Shown in pieces: positions 1 through 8,101 of a stretch of DNA of 64,000 nucleotides. Origin of the DNA: Pseudarthrobacter oxydans (GTDB lineage: Bacteria; Actinomycetota; Actinomycetes; Actinomycetales; Micrococcaceae). How positions within the stretch are numbered: position 1 is the first letter of the stretch; each line of letters opens with the position of its first letter. The notes beneath the pieces are model-generated. The model saw only the letters and a list, made by a program, of their open reading frames with translations, made no database searches and was not told where the DNA came from. Both the position numbers and the translations under genes were made by a program. The stretch lies in NCBI RefSeq assembly GCF_030812335.1, contig NZ_JAUSSN010000004.1:62001-126000 (forward strand), read 5' to 3'.

Positions 1-1
1 G

Positions 2-31
2 GAGTGGATCGGGCGCTACGCCGCGCCCTGA
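2..31 (+). CDS. possible 3' end of an unknown protein, cut by the left edge
   Basis: Frame 2 reads EWIGRYAAP and then TGA. It would be the last nine codons of a plus-strand gene converging on the TetR gene. Nothing else of it is visible, so neither the family nor even its reality can be judged. Confidence 0.25.
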   Translation, partial: EWIGRYAAP

Positions 32-88
32 GCGACGTCGGACGGGGCCGGATGTGCCGGTTCGGATCTGCCGTGTCGGCTGGGCCGG

Positions 89-694
89 TCAGATGTGTTC
101 GCCGTCGGTGGCGAGCCGCCGGTCCAGGTTGTTGAAGAAAACCAGCAGCATCAGGTCAAAGGCCTGGCTGGCTTCCTCGGGCTGGTTGTTCACGACGAAG
201 TCGAACTGCAGCCCGTAGAAGGCGGCGGTGAACAGCCGGGCGTCGGTGTCGGCGAACTCCTCGCGGATGCCCTGGAGTATCAGCCAGTCCCGGGCTTTCT
301 CGTGCAGCATCCTGAAATGTTCCTGCGCCGTTCCGCGGGGTTGATCCGCCACGATGTCCTGCGCCGTCGCCTCGAATTCCAGCCTGGCCAGGTGCCGGTT
401 GCGCTGCGCCATGGTCCAGCGCCAGGACTCCAGCAGGAACGCCCGCCAGGCGTCCCGGTCGATGTCCCGCACGTCCGCGGCCCGGATGCTGTCCAGCCGG
501 GACTCAATGGTGCGGATGATCTCGTTCACCAGCTGCTCGCGGTGGCCGAAATGATAGACCAGCACGTAACTGCTGACCCCCAGGCCATCGGCCAGGCTCC
601 GGAAGGTGAGCTCCGCGAGGGTCTTGTCCATGAGGTAGTCCAGGATGGCGGCCAACAGCTCCGTTTTGCGTTCCGGTCGTGCTGGGCGGGCCAT
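89..694 (-). CDS. TetR/AcrR family transcriptional regulator
   Basis: A 201-residue DNA-binding repressor of the TetR type, probably dimeric and cytoplasmic. The N-terminal helix-turn-helix covers about residues 8-55 (TFRSLADGLGVSSYVLVYHF, with the usual Tyr/Phe ending of the recognition helix). The rest is the helical ligand/dimer domain, whose inducer cannot be predicted. I start at the ATG at 694 (MARPARPERK), directly before the first helix; the open frame runs further upstream but that part is low-complexity Arg-rich sequence with no TetR similarity. It lies 3' of the APC permease on the same strand, 164 nt away and separated by a long palindrome, so it is probably its own transcription unit. 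Control of the permease is possible but not shown. Confidence 0.85.
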   Translation of the reverse strand: MARPARPERKTELLAAILDYLMDKTLAELTFRSLADGLGVSSYVLVYHFGHREQLVNEIIRTIESRLDSIRAADVRDIDRDAWRAFLLESWRWTMAQRNRHLARLEFEATAQDIVADQPRGTAQEHFRMLHEKARDWLILQGIREEFADTDARLFTAAFYGLQFDFVVNNQPEEASQAFDLMLLVFFNNLDRRLATDGEHI

Positions 695-729
695 GGTTCC
701 ATCATAGGGAGCGGGCCACCCCCAATAAG

Positions 730-794
730 ACAACGCGGGGTCATTTACGGCCCATCCGACGGGTCGGAATGGGCCGTAAATGACCCCGCGTTGT
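730..794. repeat. GGGGTCA palindromic repeat, copy 1
   Basis: A near-perfect 65-bp palindrome. The outer 26 bases (starting ACAACGCGGGGTCA) pair exactly with the other end, and a few mismatches occur only near the centre. It lies 65 nt past the stop of the permease gene. Copies 2 (17371-17433) and 3 (21222-21290) share the AACGCGGGGTCA ends and a GCCCAT inner motif and also sit just past stop codons. It may end transcription or protect the mRNA 3' end; that is inference. Confidence 0.8.
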
Positions 795-858
795 GGTTGG
801 CGGCGGGTGAGGATGTCCTCGTTCTCCGCAGCCGGGCTCCTTAGTCGGCGCGGGCTCC

Positions 859-2424
859 CTATTTGGCGCCGGCTCCGGCCTTGGCCGTGGCCTTGGCGTC
901 CGCGACGGCGGCGCTCTTGTCGGCGGGGCCGTTGACAGAAGCCCTGGCCTCGGCGAACTTCTCGTTCAGCCGGGAGTGGCGCTGGCCGTAGGAGAAGTAG
1001 ATGACGACGCCGATCACGAGCCAGACGGCGAAGAAGATCCAGGTCTCCACGGCCAGGTTCGTCATGAGGTACAGGCACAGGACGGCAGAGATGATCGGGA
1101 GCACCTTGCCGAACGGCACCCGGAACGCGGGCTTGAGGTCCGGGCGCTTCTTGCGCAGCACCAGGACGCCGATGCTGACGGTCACGAACGCGGAGAGCGT
1201 GCCGATGTTGATCATTTCCTCGAGCAGGTCCACGTTGGTGAGACCGGCGACCACCGCCACGCCGGCGCCACAGATGATCTGGAGCCGGACCGGCGTCGCA
1301 CGGATGGTGCTGGTCTTGGACAGCGAGCGCGGCAGCAGGCCGTCGCGGCTCATCGCCAGCACCACGCGGGAGAGGCCCATGAGCAGCACCATGATCACTG
1401 TGGTCAGGCCCACGAGGGAGCCGAAGGCGATGACCTTGGCTGCGTCGGTGTTGCCCACCGCCTCGAACGCCGTGGTGAGGGTGGGGTTCTCGGCCTCGGC
1501 CAGCTCGGTGTAGGACACCATGCCGGTCAGCGCCAGGGACACCAGGATGTAGAGCACGGTGACGACGGCGAGGCCGCCGAAGATGCCGCGGGGCAGTGTT
1601 TTCTGGGGGTTCTTGACCTCCTCGGCGGAGGTGGCGACGACGTCGAACCCGATGAAGGCGAAGAAGACCAGCGCGGCGCCGGCGAAGATGCCCAGCGTGC
1701 CGTACTGCGCCGGGGCGGCACCGGTGAGGAAGCCGAAGAAGGACTGCTTCATGACGTCGGCGGCGCCGGTGCCGCCGGTCGGCTCGGAGGCCGGGACGAA
1801 CGGGGCGTAGTTCTCGAACTTCACATAGCTGAAGCCCACCACGATGACAAAGAGCACGACGCCGATCTTGATCAGCGTGAAGATGTTGCCTACGCGGGCG
1901 GACAGCTTCGTCCCCAGCACCAGCAGCACGGTGAACACGGCGACGATCAGGAACGCACCCCAGTACAGGTCCACGCCGCCCAGGGAGATCGACGGCGGGA
2001 TGTCGACGCCCATGAGCGCGAAGACCTTGCTGAGGTAGATGCCCCAGTATTTGGCGATCACCGCACCGGCGGTGAACAGCTCGAGGATGAGGTTCCAGCC
2101 GATGATCCAGGCCAGCAGCTCACCCATGGTGGCGTAGGTGAAGACATAGGCGGAGCCGGCCACGGGGATGGCCGTGGCGAACTCGGCGTAGCACATGATG
2201 GCCAGCGCGCAGGTGACGGCGGCGATGGCGAAGGAGAGGGTGACGGCCGGGCCGGCGAAGTTTGCTGCAGCCTTGGCGCCCACCGAGAAAATGCCGGCGC
2301 CGACGGCAACGGCGACGCCCATGATCATCAGGTCCCAGGAGCTCAGCGAGCGCTTGAGCTGGCGTCCGGGTTCATCGGCGTCCGACATGGACTGCTCGAT
2401 TGATTTGGTCCGGAAGAGGTTCAT
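859..2424 (-). CDS. APC family amino acid permease
   Basis: A 521-residue inner-membrane carrier of the amino acid-polyamine-organocation superfamily (cationic amino acid transporter/YfnA type). About 12-13 hydrophobic segments are visible. The first carries the family signature GVAVAVGAGIFSVGAKAA, the unwound substrate-binding helix 1; FFAFIGFDVVATSAEEVKNP matches the conserved helix 6 region. Substrate is likely a proton-coupled amino acid; which one cannot be told. I choose the ATG at 2424 (MNLFRTKSIEQSM) because family members in Arthrobacter begin this way; an ATG at 2499 would add 25 non-conserved residues. The C-terminal tail is Ala/Lys-rich and cytoplasmic. No operon partner is evident. 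Confidence 0.88.
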   Translation of the reverse strand: MNLFRTKSIEQSMSDADEPGRQLKRSLSSWDLMIMGVAVAVGAGIFSVGAKAAANFAGPAVTLSFAIAAVTCALAIMCYAEFATAIPVAGSAYVFTYATMGELLAWIIGWNLILELFTAGAVIAKYWGIYLSKVFALMGVDIPPSISLGGVDLYWGAFLIVAVFTVLLVLGTKLSARVGNIFTLIKIGVVLFVIVVGFSYVKFENYAPFVPASEPTGGTGAADVMKQSFFGFLTGAAPAQYGTLGIFAGAALVFFAFIGFDVVATSAEEVKNPQKTLPRGIFGGLAVVTVLYILVSLALTGMVSYTELAEAENPTLTTAFEAVGNTDAAKVIAFGSLVGLTTVIMVLLMGLSRVVLAMSRDGLLPRSLSKTSTIRATPVRLQIICGAGVAVVAGLTNVDLLEEMINIGTLSAFVTVSIGVLVLRKKRPDLKPAFRVPFGKVLPIISAVLCLYLMTNLAVETWIFFAVWLVIGVVIYFSYGQRHSRLNEKFAEARASVNGPADKSAAVADAKATAKAGAGAK

Positions 2425-2522
2425 AGAAAGGTCCACAATCTCGGTAGCTTGTTTGGAAACAGACCTATCCATAGTAGTGTCCATCCACTGGACGGCCATT
2501 TTTATCCCACATGGTGAGACGC

Positions 2523-2559
2523 AAAAAGCGGGCCGTGCAGGTTTCCCTGCACGGCCCGC
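2523..2559 (-). terminator. Rho-independent terminator of the alcohol oxidation operon
   Basis: A perfect 14-bp stem (GCGGGCCGTGCAGG) with a 4-nt loop, followed on the minus strand by five T residues at 2527-2523. It lies 22 nt after the DUF779 stop, so it closes the dehydrogenase/DUF779 transcript. Confidence 0.9.
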
Positions 2560-2580
2560 CGGCGCGTGGTGCGTACCTCT

Positions 2581-2991
2581 TTAGACCGGCCAGTCCATCA
2601 GCGTGGACCGGATCAGGAACCGTTTGCCCTCGGGCGCCTCCACCGAGAAGCCGCTCCCCCGGCCCGGCACCACATCCACGGTCAGGTGGGTGTGGCTCCA
2701 GTAGTTGAACTGTTCCTTCGACATCCAGAACTCGATGGTCTGCGGCTGCACTCCGTCGGAAATGTCGAACAGGCCCAGCTGCACATCCGAGTCCCCGGTG
2801 ATGAACTCCCCTGCGGGATAGCACATCGGTGAGGATCCGTCGCAGCAGCCGCCGGACTGGTGGAACATCAGCGGCCCGTGCTGGAGCCACATCTTGCGCA
2901 GCAGTTCCACCGCCACGGGGGTGAGCGCCACCCGGGAGAAGTCCTCCCCGGGAAGGGTGACGGCGGCGTCGAGCTTTGTCGGTGGTGGCAT
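2581..2991 (-). CDS. DUF779 domain protein
   Basis: A 136-residue cytoplasmic protein of the DUF779 family, which commonly sits next to acetaldehyde dehydrogenase genes; its biochemical role is not known to me. The family hallmark is the Cys/His-containing segment HQSGGCCDGSSPMC (about residues 44-57), and a second conserved stretch holds the motif WSHTHL. These Cys and His residues suggest metal binding, which is inference. It starts at the ATG at 2991 with an AGGACT ribosome site, 16 nt after the alcohol dehydrogenase stop. It is the last gene of the aldehyde dehydrogenase-alcohol dehydrogenase-DUF779 operon and is followed by a strong terminator. Confidence 0.88.
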   Translation of the reverse strand: MPPPTKLDAAVTLPGEDFSRVALTPVAVELLRKMWLQHGPLMFHQSGGCCDGSSPMCYPAGEFITGDSDVQLGLFDISDGVQPQTIEFWMSKEQFNYWSHTHLTVDVVPGRGSGFSVEAPEGKRFLIRSTLMDWPV

Positions 2992-3007
2992 CAGAGTCCT
3001 TTCCTGA

Positions 3008-4045
3008 TCAGTACTTGATGACCACGCGGCCGTCGATCTTGGCGTGCTTCATTTCGTCGAGGACAGCGTTCACCTCGGAGAGCTCGCGGGTGGAGACCGT
3101 GGGGTGGATCTTGCCCTCGGCGTAGAACTCCAGCGCCTCCTGCAGGTCCTGCCGGGTTCCCACAATGGAGCCGCGGACGGTCAGGCCCTTGAGCACAATC
3201 TCGAAGATCGGCGCCGGAAAGTCACCCGGCGGCAGGCCGTTGAACACAATCGTTCCGCCGCGGCGGGCCATCCCGATCGCCTGTCCGAACGCTGACGGGT
3301 GCACCGCCGTGACCAGGACTCCATGGCAACCTCCGGTTTCGCGCTGAATAACTTCGACGGGATCTTCGTGCAGGGCATTGACGGTCAGTTCCGCACCGTG
3401 CTTCTTGGCCAGGGCGAGCTTGTCATCGGCGATATCCACCGCGGCAACGCGCAGGCCCATGGCAACCGCGTACTGGACGGCGATGTGGCCGAGGCCGCCG
3501 ATGCCCGAAATCGTGACCCACTGGCCGGGGCGCGCCTCGGTCATTTTGAGGCCCTTGTAGACGGTCACTCCGGCGCAGAGCACCGGGGCGACCTCGACGG
3601 GGTCCGAGCCGGCCGGGATCCGGGCCGCGAAGCGCGTGTCCACCAGCATGTACTCGCCGAAGGAGCCGTCAACGCTGTAGCCGGCGTTCTGCTGCGACTC
3701 GCACAGGGTTTCCCAGCCGGTGCGGCAGTACTGGCAGTCGCCGCAGGCGGACCAGAGCCAGGCATTGCCGACCATGTCGCCGACGGCCAGGTCGGTGACG
3801 CCCTCACCGAGGGCCACCACTTCGCCGACGCCTTCGTGGCCGGGGATGAACGGCGGGCTGGGCTTGACCGGCCAGTCGCCTTCGGCGGCGTGGAGGTCGG
3901 TGTGGCAGACGCCGGTGGTCAGCACCTTCACGAGAGCCTGTCCGCGGCCCGGCGTCGGCACGGGCACGGTCTGGATCTGCAGGTCCTTGCCGAATTCTGT
4001 TACTACTGCGGCTTGCATTGTCGTCGTCGTCGTTGTCGTCGTCAT
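3008..4045 (-). CDS. adhP: zinc-dependent alcohol dehydrogenase (AdhP type)
   Basis: 345 residues, NAD-dependent oxidation of primary alcohols such as ethanol to aldehydes. The catalytic zinc site is seen in GVCHTDLHAAEGDWP and PGHEGVGEVV, the structural zinc site in the four cysteines of CGDCQYCRTGWETLC, and the Rossmann loop in GIGGLGHIAVQYA. Length fits the class. The ATG at 4045 has an AAGGA ribosome site. It gives an N-terminus of eight threonines encoded by an (ACN)8 triplet run at 4019-4042; the second ATG at 4018 (MQAAVV) is the usual family start, so the Thr run may be an extension. It lies between the aldehyde dehydrogenase and DUF779 genes, so the alcohol and its aldehyde are handled by one operon. 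Confidence 0.93.
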   Translation of the reverse strand: MTTTTTTTTMQAAVVTEFGKDLQIQTVPVPTPGRGQALVKVLTTGVCHTDLHAAEGDWPVKPSPPFIPGHEGVGEVVALGEGVTDLAVGDMVGNAWLWSACGDCQYCRTGWETLCESQQNAGYSVDGSFGEYMLVDTRFAARIPAGSDPVEVAPVLCAGVTVYKGLKMTEARPGQWVTISGIGGLGHIAVQYAVAMGLRVAAVDIADDKLALAKKHGAELTVNALHEDPVEVIQRETGGCHGVLVTAVHPSAFGQAIGMARRGGTIVFNGLPPGDFPAPIFEIVLKGLTVRGSIVGTRQDLQEALEFYAEGKIHPTVSTRELSEVNAVLDEMKHAKIDGRVVIKY

Positions 4046-4127
4046 AGCGAAATCCTTGCGTCGTCGAGCGTGGGTGCAGCTGGGGGCGTGTGCACGGCGT
4101 CCTTCCGGGCGGGTGCACACGTGGTGC

Positions 4128-4160
4128 GGGCGGGGCGGATCTTTCCGATCCGCCCCGCCC
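4128..4160 (-). other. intercistronic hairpin
   Basis: A perfect 14-bp stem (GGGCGGGGCGGATC) with a TTTCC loop, 14 nt after the aldehyde dehydrogenase stop and upstream of the alcohol dehydrogenase. There is no T run, so it more likely causes partial termination or stabilises the upstream message than ends transcription completely. Confidence 0.7.
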
Positions 4161-4174
4161 GGGATCGGTGCGGC

Positions 4175-5698
4175 TTAGAAGAAGCCGAGCTTGTTCTCGT
4201 TGTAGCTGACCAGGAGGTTCTTGGTCTGCTGGTAGTGGTCCAGCATCATCGAGTGGTTCTCGCGGCCGATGCCGGAGGACTTGTAGCCGCCGAACGCAGC
4301 GCCCGCCGGGTAGGCGTGGTAGTTGTTCACCCACACGCGGCCGGCCTGGATCTCGCGGCCGGCGCGGTAGGCGACGTTGCCGTTACGGGACCAGACGCCG
4401 GCGCCGAGGCCGTAGAGGGTGTCGTTGGCGATGCCCATGGCGTCGTTGTAGTCGCTGAAGCGGGTCACGGACACGACCGGGCCGAAGATTTCCTCCTGGA
4501 AGATCCGCATCTTGTTGTGGCCTTCGAAGATGGTCGGCTGCACGTAGTAGCCGCCGGCCAGGTCGCCGGGCATCTCGGCCCGGGCGCCGCCGGTGAGAAT
4601 CTTGGCGCCCTCCTGCTTGCCGATGTCGATGTAGGAGAGGATCTTTTCCAGCTGGTCGTTGGAGGCCTGGGCGCCGAGCTGGGTGTCGGTGTCCAGCGGG
4701 TTGCCCTGGATGATCTTCTCGACGCGCTTCACGGCGTCGGCCATGAACGAATCGTAGATGTCTTCCTGGACCAGGGCGCGGGAGGGGCAGGTGCAGACTT
4801 CGCCCTGGTTGAAGGCGAAGAGGGTGAAGCCTTCCTGTGCCTTGTCGTAGAACGCGTCGTTGGTGTCGGCCACGTCGTTGAAGAAGATGTTGGGGCTCTT
4901 GCCGCCCAGTTCCAGGGTGACCGGGATCAGGTTCTGGCTGGCGTACTGGCTGATCAGGCGGCCGGTGGAGGTCTCGCCGGTGAACGCGATCTTCCGGATC
5001 CGGGGGCTGGAGGCCAGCGGCTTGCCGGCCTCGACGCCGAAGCCGTTGACGACGTTGAGGACGCCGGCCGGGAGCAGGTCGCCGATGAGTTCCATCAGGA
5101 CCAGGATCGAGGACGGGGTCTGTTCGGCCGGCTTGAGGACGACGGCGTTGCCGGCGGCGAGGGCCGGGGCGAGCTTCCAGACGGCCATCAGGATCGGGAA
5201 GTTCCAGGGGATGATCTGGCCGACGACGCCGAGCGGCTCGTGGTAGTGGTAGGCGGTGGTGTCGTCGTCGAGCTGGGACAGCCGGCCTTCCTGGGCGCGG
5301 ACGGCGGAGGCGAAGTAGCGGAAGTGGTCTGCGGCGAGCGGGATGTCCGCGTTGAGGGTCTCGCGGATCGGCTTGCCGTTGTCCCAGGACTCGGCGACGG
5401 CGAGCATCTCGAGGTTCTCGTCGATCCGGTCCGCGATCTTGTTCAGGATGGCGGCGCGCTCGGCGACGGAGGTCTTGCCCCAGGAGGGCGCAATCTTGTG
5501 GGCGGCGTCCAGCGCCAGTTCAATGTCCTCGGCGGTGCCGCGGGCGACCTCACAGAAGACCTTGCCGGTGACGGGAGTGATGTTTTCGAAGTACTGGCCC
5601 TTGACCGGGGCGACCCATTCGCCGCCGATCCAGTTCTCGTAGCGGTCCTTGAAGGTGACCTTCGAGCCCTCGGTGCCGGGCTGTGCGTAAACAGTCAT
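4175..5698 (-). CDS. exaC: acetaldehyde dehydrogenase (ExaC/AldB type)
   Basis: 507 residues, the usual size for NAD(P)-dependent acetaldehyde dehydrogenases that turn acetaldehyde into acetate. Visible are the cofactor-binding PWNFP segment, the Rossmann-region FTGETSTGR, the glutamate loop [11 protein letters not shown] and the catalytic cysteine segment [12 protein letters not shown]. The ATG at 5698 is preceded by AAGGAG at good spacing. It is the first gene of the operon, divided from its probable regulator (the GAF protein at 5920-7323, same strand) by 221 nt that carry two palindromes. Together with adhP it gives alcohol to acetate oxidation; chloroacetaldehyde or other short aldehydes are possible alternative substrates. 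Confidence 0.92.
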   Translation of the reverse strand: MTVYAQPGTEGSKVTFKDRYENWIGGEWVAPVKGQYFENITPVTGKVFCEVARGTAEDIELALDAAHKIAPSWGKTSVAERAAILNKIADRIDENLEMLAVAESWDNGKPIRETLNADIPLAADHFRYFASAVRAQEGRLSQLDDDTTAYHYHEPLGVVGQIIPWNFPILMAVWKLAPALAAGNAVVLKPAEQTPSSILVLMELIGDLLPAGVLNVVNGFGVEAGKPLASSPRIRKIAFTGETSTGRLISQYASQNLIPVTLELGGKSPNIFFNDVADTNDAFYDKAQEGFTLFAFNQGEVCTCPSRALVQEDIYDSFMADAVKRVEKIIQGNPLDTDTQLGAQASNDQLEKILSYIDIGKQEGAKILTGGARAEMPGDLAGGYYVQPTIFEGHNKMRIFQEEIFGPVVSVTRFSDYNDAMGIANDTLYGLGAGVWSRNGNVAYRAGREIQAGRVWVNNYHAYPAGAAFGGYKSSGIGRENHSMMLDHYQQTKNLLVSYNENKLGFF

Positions 5699-5773
5699 TG
5701 CTAGCTCCTTTGCTGTGCAAGATAGTGGCGGCCAGATGTCGGCGCCACCGTTGTGTTCAGCCTAGGAGCAGGG

Positions 5774-5811
5774 AGGTTGCAGTCAGGTTGCAACCACGTG
5801 ACCCGGGTCAC
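5774..5811. promoter_or_regulatory. candidate operator/upstream activating site of the exaC operon
   Basis: Two perfect palindromes lie side by side: GGTTGCAACC at 5786-5795 and GTGACCCGGGTCAC at 5798-5811. A further GGTTGC half-site lies at 5775-5780. They are about 90-110 nt upstream of the exaC start and are the only clear dyads there. Binding by the adjacent GAF regulator is inference. Confidence 0.45.
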
Positions 5812-5919
5812 TTCTGCGGGCGTGGGCCGCGCGGCTGGCCCGGTTGCGCTATCACTTACGGCTGCTAAACCGGCCGAAACGGACCTTTTAAGGACCATAT
5901 CTGATAGCTCAACCGGGGG

Positions 5920-7323
5920 TTAGGCGCTGAGTTCCGCCTCGAGCCGTTCCAGGTCCGCGACGATCGCGGCGCGCTTGGGTGAGCGCGGCGGCAGCAGTTT
6001 CAGCGCCGCGAGCCGGACCTCGACGTCGTCCCTCGCCTCGGGCAGCTCGGCATACCTCAGGAGCGTCTCGGCGCTGCCGTCCGTCAGCACCGCGTCGCGG
6101 AGCAGGGAGGAGACCCGGGACCGCAGCTCGGCGATGCCTGGGGCCTCCGAGCGGGGCAGGACGGCGCCGCGGTAGATCTCGAGCGCGATCCGGTGCGCGC
6201 CGCGCTGCAGGCAGTTCAGCACCTGGCCGGAGTCCGGCACCAGGTCCAGCGGCAGCCGGTAGGGCCGTGACTCGGGAACGGCGGCCGGGTTGAGCTGCTG
6301 GAGGACCTTGCGCAGCCGGACCATCTCGGCCCGCAGCGTCATGGTGGACGCGTCCCCCGGGTACAGCAGGGCACACAGTTCCTCGGCGTTGAGCCCCTCG
6401 GGGTGGGTGCTGAGCAGGGCCAGGATTTCGCTGTGCCGGGCGGACAGCGCCACGGTGCGGCCGTCGATGCTGAGCAGCGCCTGGTCCCGGCCGAGGAGCT
6501 GGAGGCTGTTGCGGTACAGGCTGCCGGCCGAGCCGCCGGTCCCGGAGGTGCCGCTGTCCCGGCCCGTCCCGGACGCGGCGGCGCCCCGCCGTCGGGCCGG
6601 CGAGGACTGTTTGGCGGCCGCGAGCTGGAGCCGCTCGACGCGGAGGTGCGCCTGGGCGGCGGCCACGGTGGCCTCGACCAGGGACAGGGTGTGCGGCGCG
6701 ACGGCGGACTCGGTGCCGGTGATGTCCACCACGCCCAGCACCGCCCCGGAATCCGGATCGTGGAACGGCACGGCCGTGCAGCTCCACGGGTGGACGGAGC
6801 GCTTGTAGTGTTCGGCGCCGGAGATCTGGATGCCGCGGCCCAGGGCCAGGGCGGTGCCGGGGGCGCTGGTGCCTACGGTCGCTTCGGACCAGTCGGCCCC
6901 GGGAACGAACATCATGCCCTCGGCCCGGCGCCGCATTTCGGCGTCGCCTTCGACCCAGAGCAGCCGGCCCACTTCATCGCCCACGGCCACCAGCATGCCG
7001 CTGTCGTGGCTGGGCAGGACCAGGAGTTTGTGGATGACCGGCATGATGGCGGCGAGGGGGTGCTGGCGGCGGTACTCTTCGAGTTCTTCGCTGTCCATCG
7101 CCAGCGGGGCCTCGGGATTGTCCGGGTTGGCGTGCAGCTGGGCCGAACGGCGCCAGGACTCCTGGATCAGGCTGCTGAGGCCGGGCAGCTGCAGATCGGC
7201 CGGGAAGACGAGCCCCTGGGAGTCCAGCTGCTCGTGGCCGGCGCTGGCATACTTCTGGCGCAGCGCTGCGGGAACTCCGCCGGCTGGCGGGAACAGCGCT
7301 GCCGGATGGATCGGATTCCTCAT
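5920..7323 (-). CDS. GAF domain transcriptional regulator of the alcohol/aldehyde dehydrogenase operon
   Basis: 467 residues. The N-terminal half (about residues 30-230) resembles the sensor part of AcoR-like activators: an IQESWRRS motif, then a GAF fold with GADWSEATVGTSAPGTALAL and AVPFHDPDSGAVLGVVDITG. A low-complexity linker (Gly/Ser/Thr, about 250-275) leads to a C-terminal domain with SLQLLGRDQALLSIDGRTV and LSARHSEILALLSTHPEGL, resembling a winged-helix DNA-binding part; no AAA+ domain is present, so it is not sigma-54 dependent. I start at the ATG at 7323, preceded by GGGAG. It lies just upstream of exaC on the same strand, an arrangement usual for such regulators; the sensed ligand is unknown. 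Confidence 0.82.
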   Translation of the reverse strand: MRNPIHPAALFPPAGGVPAALRQKYASAGHEQLDSQGLVFPADLQLPGLSSLIQESWRRSAQLHANPDNPEAPLAMDSEELEEYRRQHPLAAIMPVIHKLLVLPSHDSGMLVAVGDEVGRLLWVEGDAEMRRRAEGMMFVPGADWSEATVGTSAPGTALALGRGIQISGAEHYKRSVHPWSCTAVPFHDPDSGAVLGVVDITGTESAVAPHTLSLVEATVAAAQAHLRVERLQLAAAKQSSPARRRGAAASGTGRDSGTSGTGGSAGSLYRNSLQLLGRDQALLSIDGRTVALSARHSEILALLSTHPEGLNAEELCALLYPGDASTMTLRAEMVRLRKVLQQLNPAAVPESRPYRLPLDLVPDSGQVLNCLQRGAHRIALEIYRGAVLPRSEAPGIAELRSRVSSLLRDAVLTDGSAETLLRYAELPEARDDVEVRLAALKLLPPRSPKRAAIVADLERLEAELSA

Positions 7324-7539
7324 TGAACTCCCACCGGACGGGCACGACGGCGTGCCGGAGGCAGCCATGTCTGGTCAGTCTACGGGGCGTACCCCCAGCC
7401 CGCCAGAGCTCCCGCCGCCCGGGCAGGTTGGAGGTTGGGGCGCCGGAGCGTGGGCGGCGTGGGCGGCGTGGCGCCGAGGCCCACGCCCCGCGGTCATTCC
7501 GCGGGGAGCGTGCGCCCGGCACCGTGCAACTAGCTGCAC

Positions 7540-8101
7540 GCTGCGCCTTCCCTTTCACGACGCGCCACCATTTTCACGCTGCGCCAAGGCGCTGTCGACG
7601 CCGGTATACCGGCGCGCCGGCGTCTTCGCGCGTCATGAGCAACGTTGCGCCGCGCGAGCTGCCGGTCCTTCTGCCACGCAGCACCCCCATCGGGCCGCGA
7701 CGCGCAATCGGTTCCACGACGCGGCATCCCTTTCAGGCTGCGCAACCATTTTCACGCTGCGCCAAGGCGCTGTCGACGCCGGTATACCGGCGCGCCGGCG
7801 TTTTCGCGCGTCATGAGCAACGTTGCGCCGCGCGAGCTGCCGGTCCTTCTGCCACACCGCCGGCGCCGGGACCGTCATTCCAACGACGGCGGGTCATCGA
7901 CGGACAACGCAGCGCCGGCGACGCGCTACCGGTTCGGCGACGCGCTATGGGTTCCGCGATGCGCCAAAGCGCTGTCGACGCCGGTGTATCGGCGCATCAG
8001 CGTTTTCGCGCAGCGCAGGAACGCAAGCGCAGCGCAGGAAGGCAGGCGCGGCATCAGAGAACCGGCGCAGCGTCAGAGCGGCCTGCGCTGCGGACGGGTG
8101 G
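7540..8101. repeat. repeat-rich non-coding stretch, GTATAC-type family, three units
   Basis: The 778 nt between the GAF regulator and the ferredoxin reductase hold no convincing gene. A 111-bp unit at 7567-7677 recurs at 7745-7855 with one base difference by my reading (period 178). A third, decayed unit is at 7960-8020. Each has GTCGACGCCGGTATACCGGC near its middle (GTGTATC in the third) and a TTTCGCGCGTCA-like segment after it. The 54.6-55.0 kb region carries a related unit, so this is a dispersed family. No transposase or target-site duplication is seen. Confidence 0.8.

Noticed and set aside
730..794. insertion sequence ends
   Set aside because: The palindromes have no transposase between or beside them and no visible target duplication.
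976..2403. 475-codon plus-strand frame opposite the APC permease
   Set aside because: It is the His/Asp/Gly-rich complement of a clear membrane transporter; such shadows are expected at this GC content.
3299..5704. 801-codon plus-strand frame opposite adhP and exaC
   Set aside because: It runs antisense across two well-supported genes and their gap, with no similarity and no ribosome site.
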